Shown here: piece by piece, positions 61,706-64,000 of the stretch
Numbering within the stretch: the first letter of the stretch is position 1
How the letters are laid out: each line of letters starts with the position of its first letter
DNA from: Devosia naphthalenivorans
GTDB lineage: Bacteria; Pseudomonadota; Alphaproteobacteria; Rhizobiales; Devosiaceae
Length of the DNA stretch: 64,000 nt
Direction: 5' to 3'
Assembly (NCBI RefSeq): GCF_003056355.1
Contig: NZ_PYVW01000001.1
Coordinates: forward strand, 124,001-188,000
Notes under the pieces: model-generated
What the model was told of the DNA's origin: nothing
The model's database searches: none
What the model saw: the letters and a program-made list of their open reading frames with translations, nothing else
Position numbers and translations under genes: made by a program

Positions 61706-61873
61706 TGTTTGGCGTTTACGGGTCGACACTGTCCTTGGCTAGGACGGCGCCAGAGGCATCGCCAGCCTGACTGACTAGAACAATGAAAGGCACATATCCC
61801 GAGACCCGACGGCTGATAGTCGGATTTTTGGATATCTGCCTCCGAGACAAATCGCAAAGAAACAGGAGCTTTC

Positions 61874-64000
<2,127 letters not shown>

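Larger units (their letters stand above)
61519..61873 (+). other. rplL-rpoB intergenic region
   Basis: No gene in 355 bases. It contains two hairpins (listed separately) and probably the attenuation/processing region that lowers rpoB expression relative to ribosomal proteins. Confidence 0.6.

Overview
The window comes from a GC-rich alphaproteobacterium, most likely Hyphomicrobiales and possibly Devosia or a relative. That placement is inferred from the ribosomal and rpoB proteins, the Rhizobium-type exo gene set, and the many ABC sugar-uptake operons with LysR, GntR and AraC regulators. No 16S gene is present, so genus is not proven.

Layout. 1-6028 (+): end of a GMC oxidoreductase, an SDR dehydrogenase and a complete YtfQRT/YjfF-type sugar ABC importer. 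6023-9103: AlkB-like oxygenase, an unknown HTH protein, and an orphan sugar-binding protein divergent from a LysR regulator (to 10030). 10370-20295: a hexuronate oxidation locus with a GntR regulator, a KDG-dehydratase-type aldolase-family enzyme, a polyamine/iron-type ABC importer, an enolase-superfamily enzyme, uronate dehydrogenase and aldose 1-epimerase, plus a convergent lactonase. 20451-26624 (-): a ribose-type ABC importer with a ketose-3-epimerase-like isomerase and a cupin, divergent from an AraC regulator (26914-27930). 28205-31706: rlmB, small membrane proteins, tRNA-Tyr, tRNA-Gly and a glutathione transferase. 32012-48156: a succinoglycan-like exopolysaccharide cluster (exoA, exoM, exoP, galU/exoN, exoY, exoQ, exoT, exoV, exoK, exoF and extra glycosyltransferases). 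48268-53603: a zinc-ribbon protein, then divergent treY and treZ, which make trehalose from maltodextrins. 53677-57768: MAPEG protein, tRNA-Trp, several small proteins and a sensor histidine kinase. 58024-64000: secE-nusG-rplK-rplA-rplJ-rplL-rpoB, with rpoB cut by the window end.

How they fit together. The first 31 kb is catabolic: three full ABC importers and one orphan binding protein, each beside oxidoreductases, isomerases or regulators. The uronate locus gives an almost complete route: uronate is oxidised to an aldarolactone, which is opened, dehydrated and converted towards alpha-ketoglutarate semialdehyde. The middle builds, polymerises, flips, exports and trims an exopolysaccharide. 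The end is conserved translation and transcription machinery.

Recurring oddities: stem-loops flank several binding-protein genes, non-ATG starts with good ribosome binding sites are frequent, and the rplA-rplJ spacer holds an inverted repeat pair. I did not find a clear new defence or mobile system. The best leads for something undescribed are the small-protein/kinase block between tRNA-Trp and secE, the uncharacterised small coiled-coil protein inside the exo cluster, and the transporter pairing in the uronate locus.
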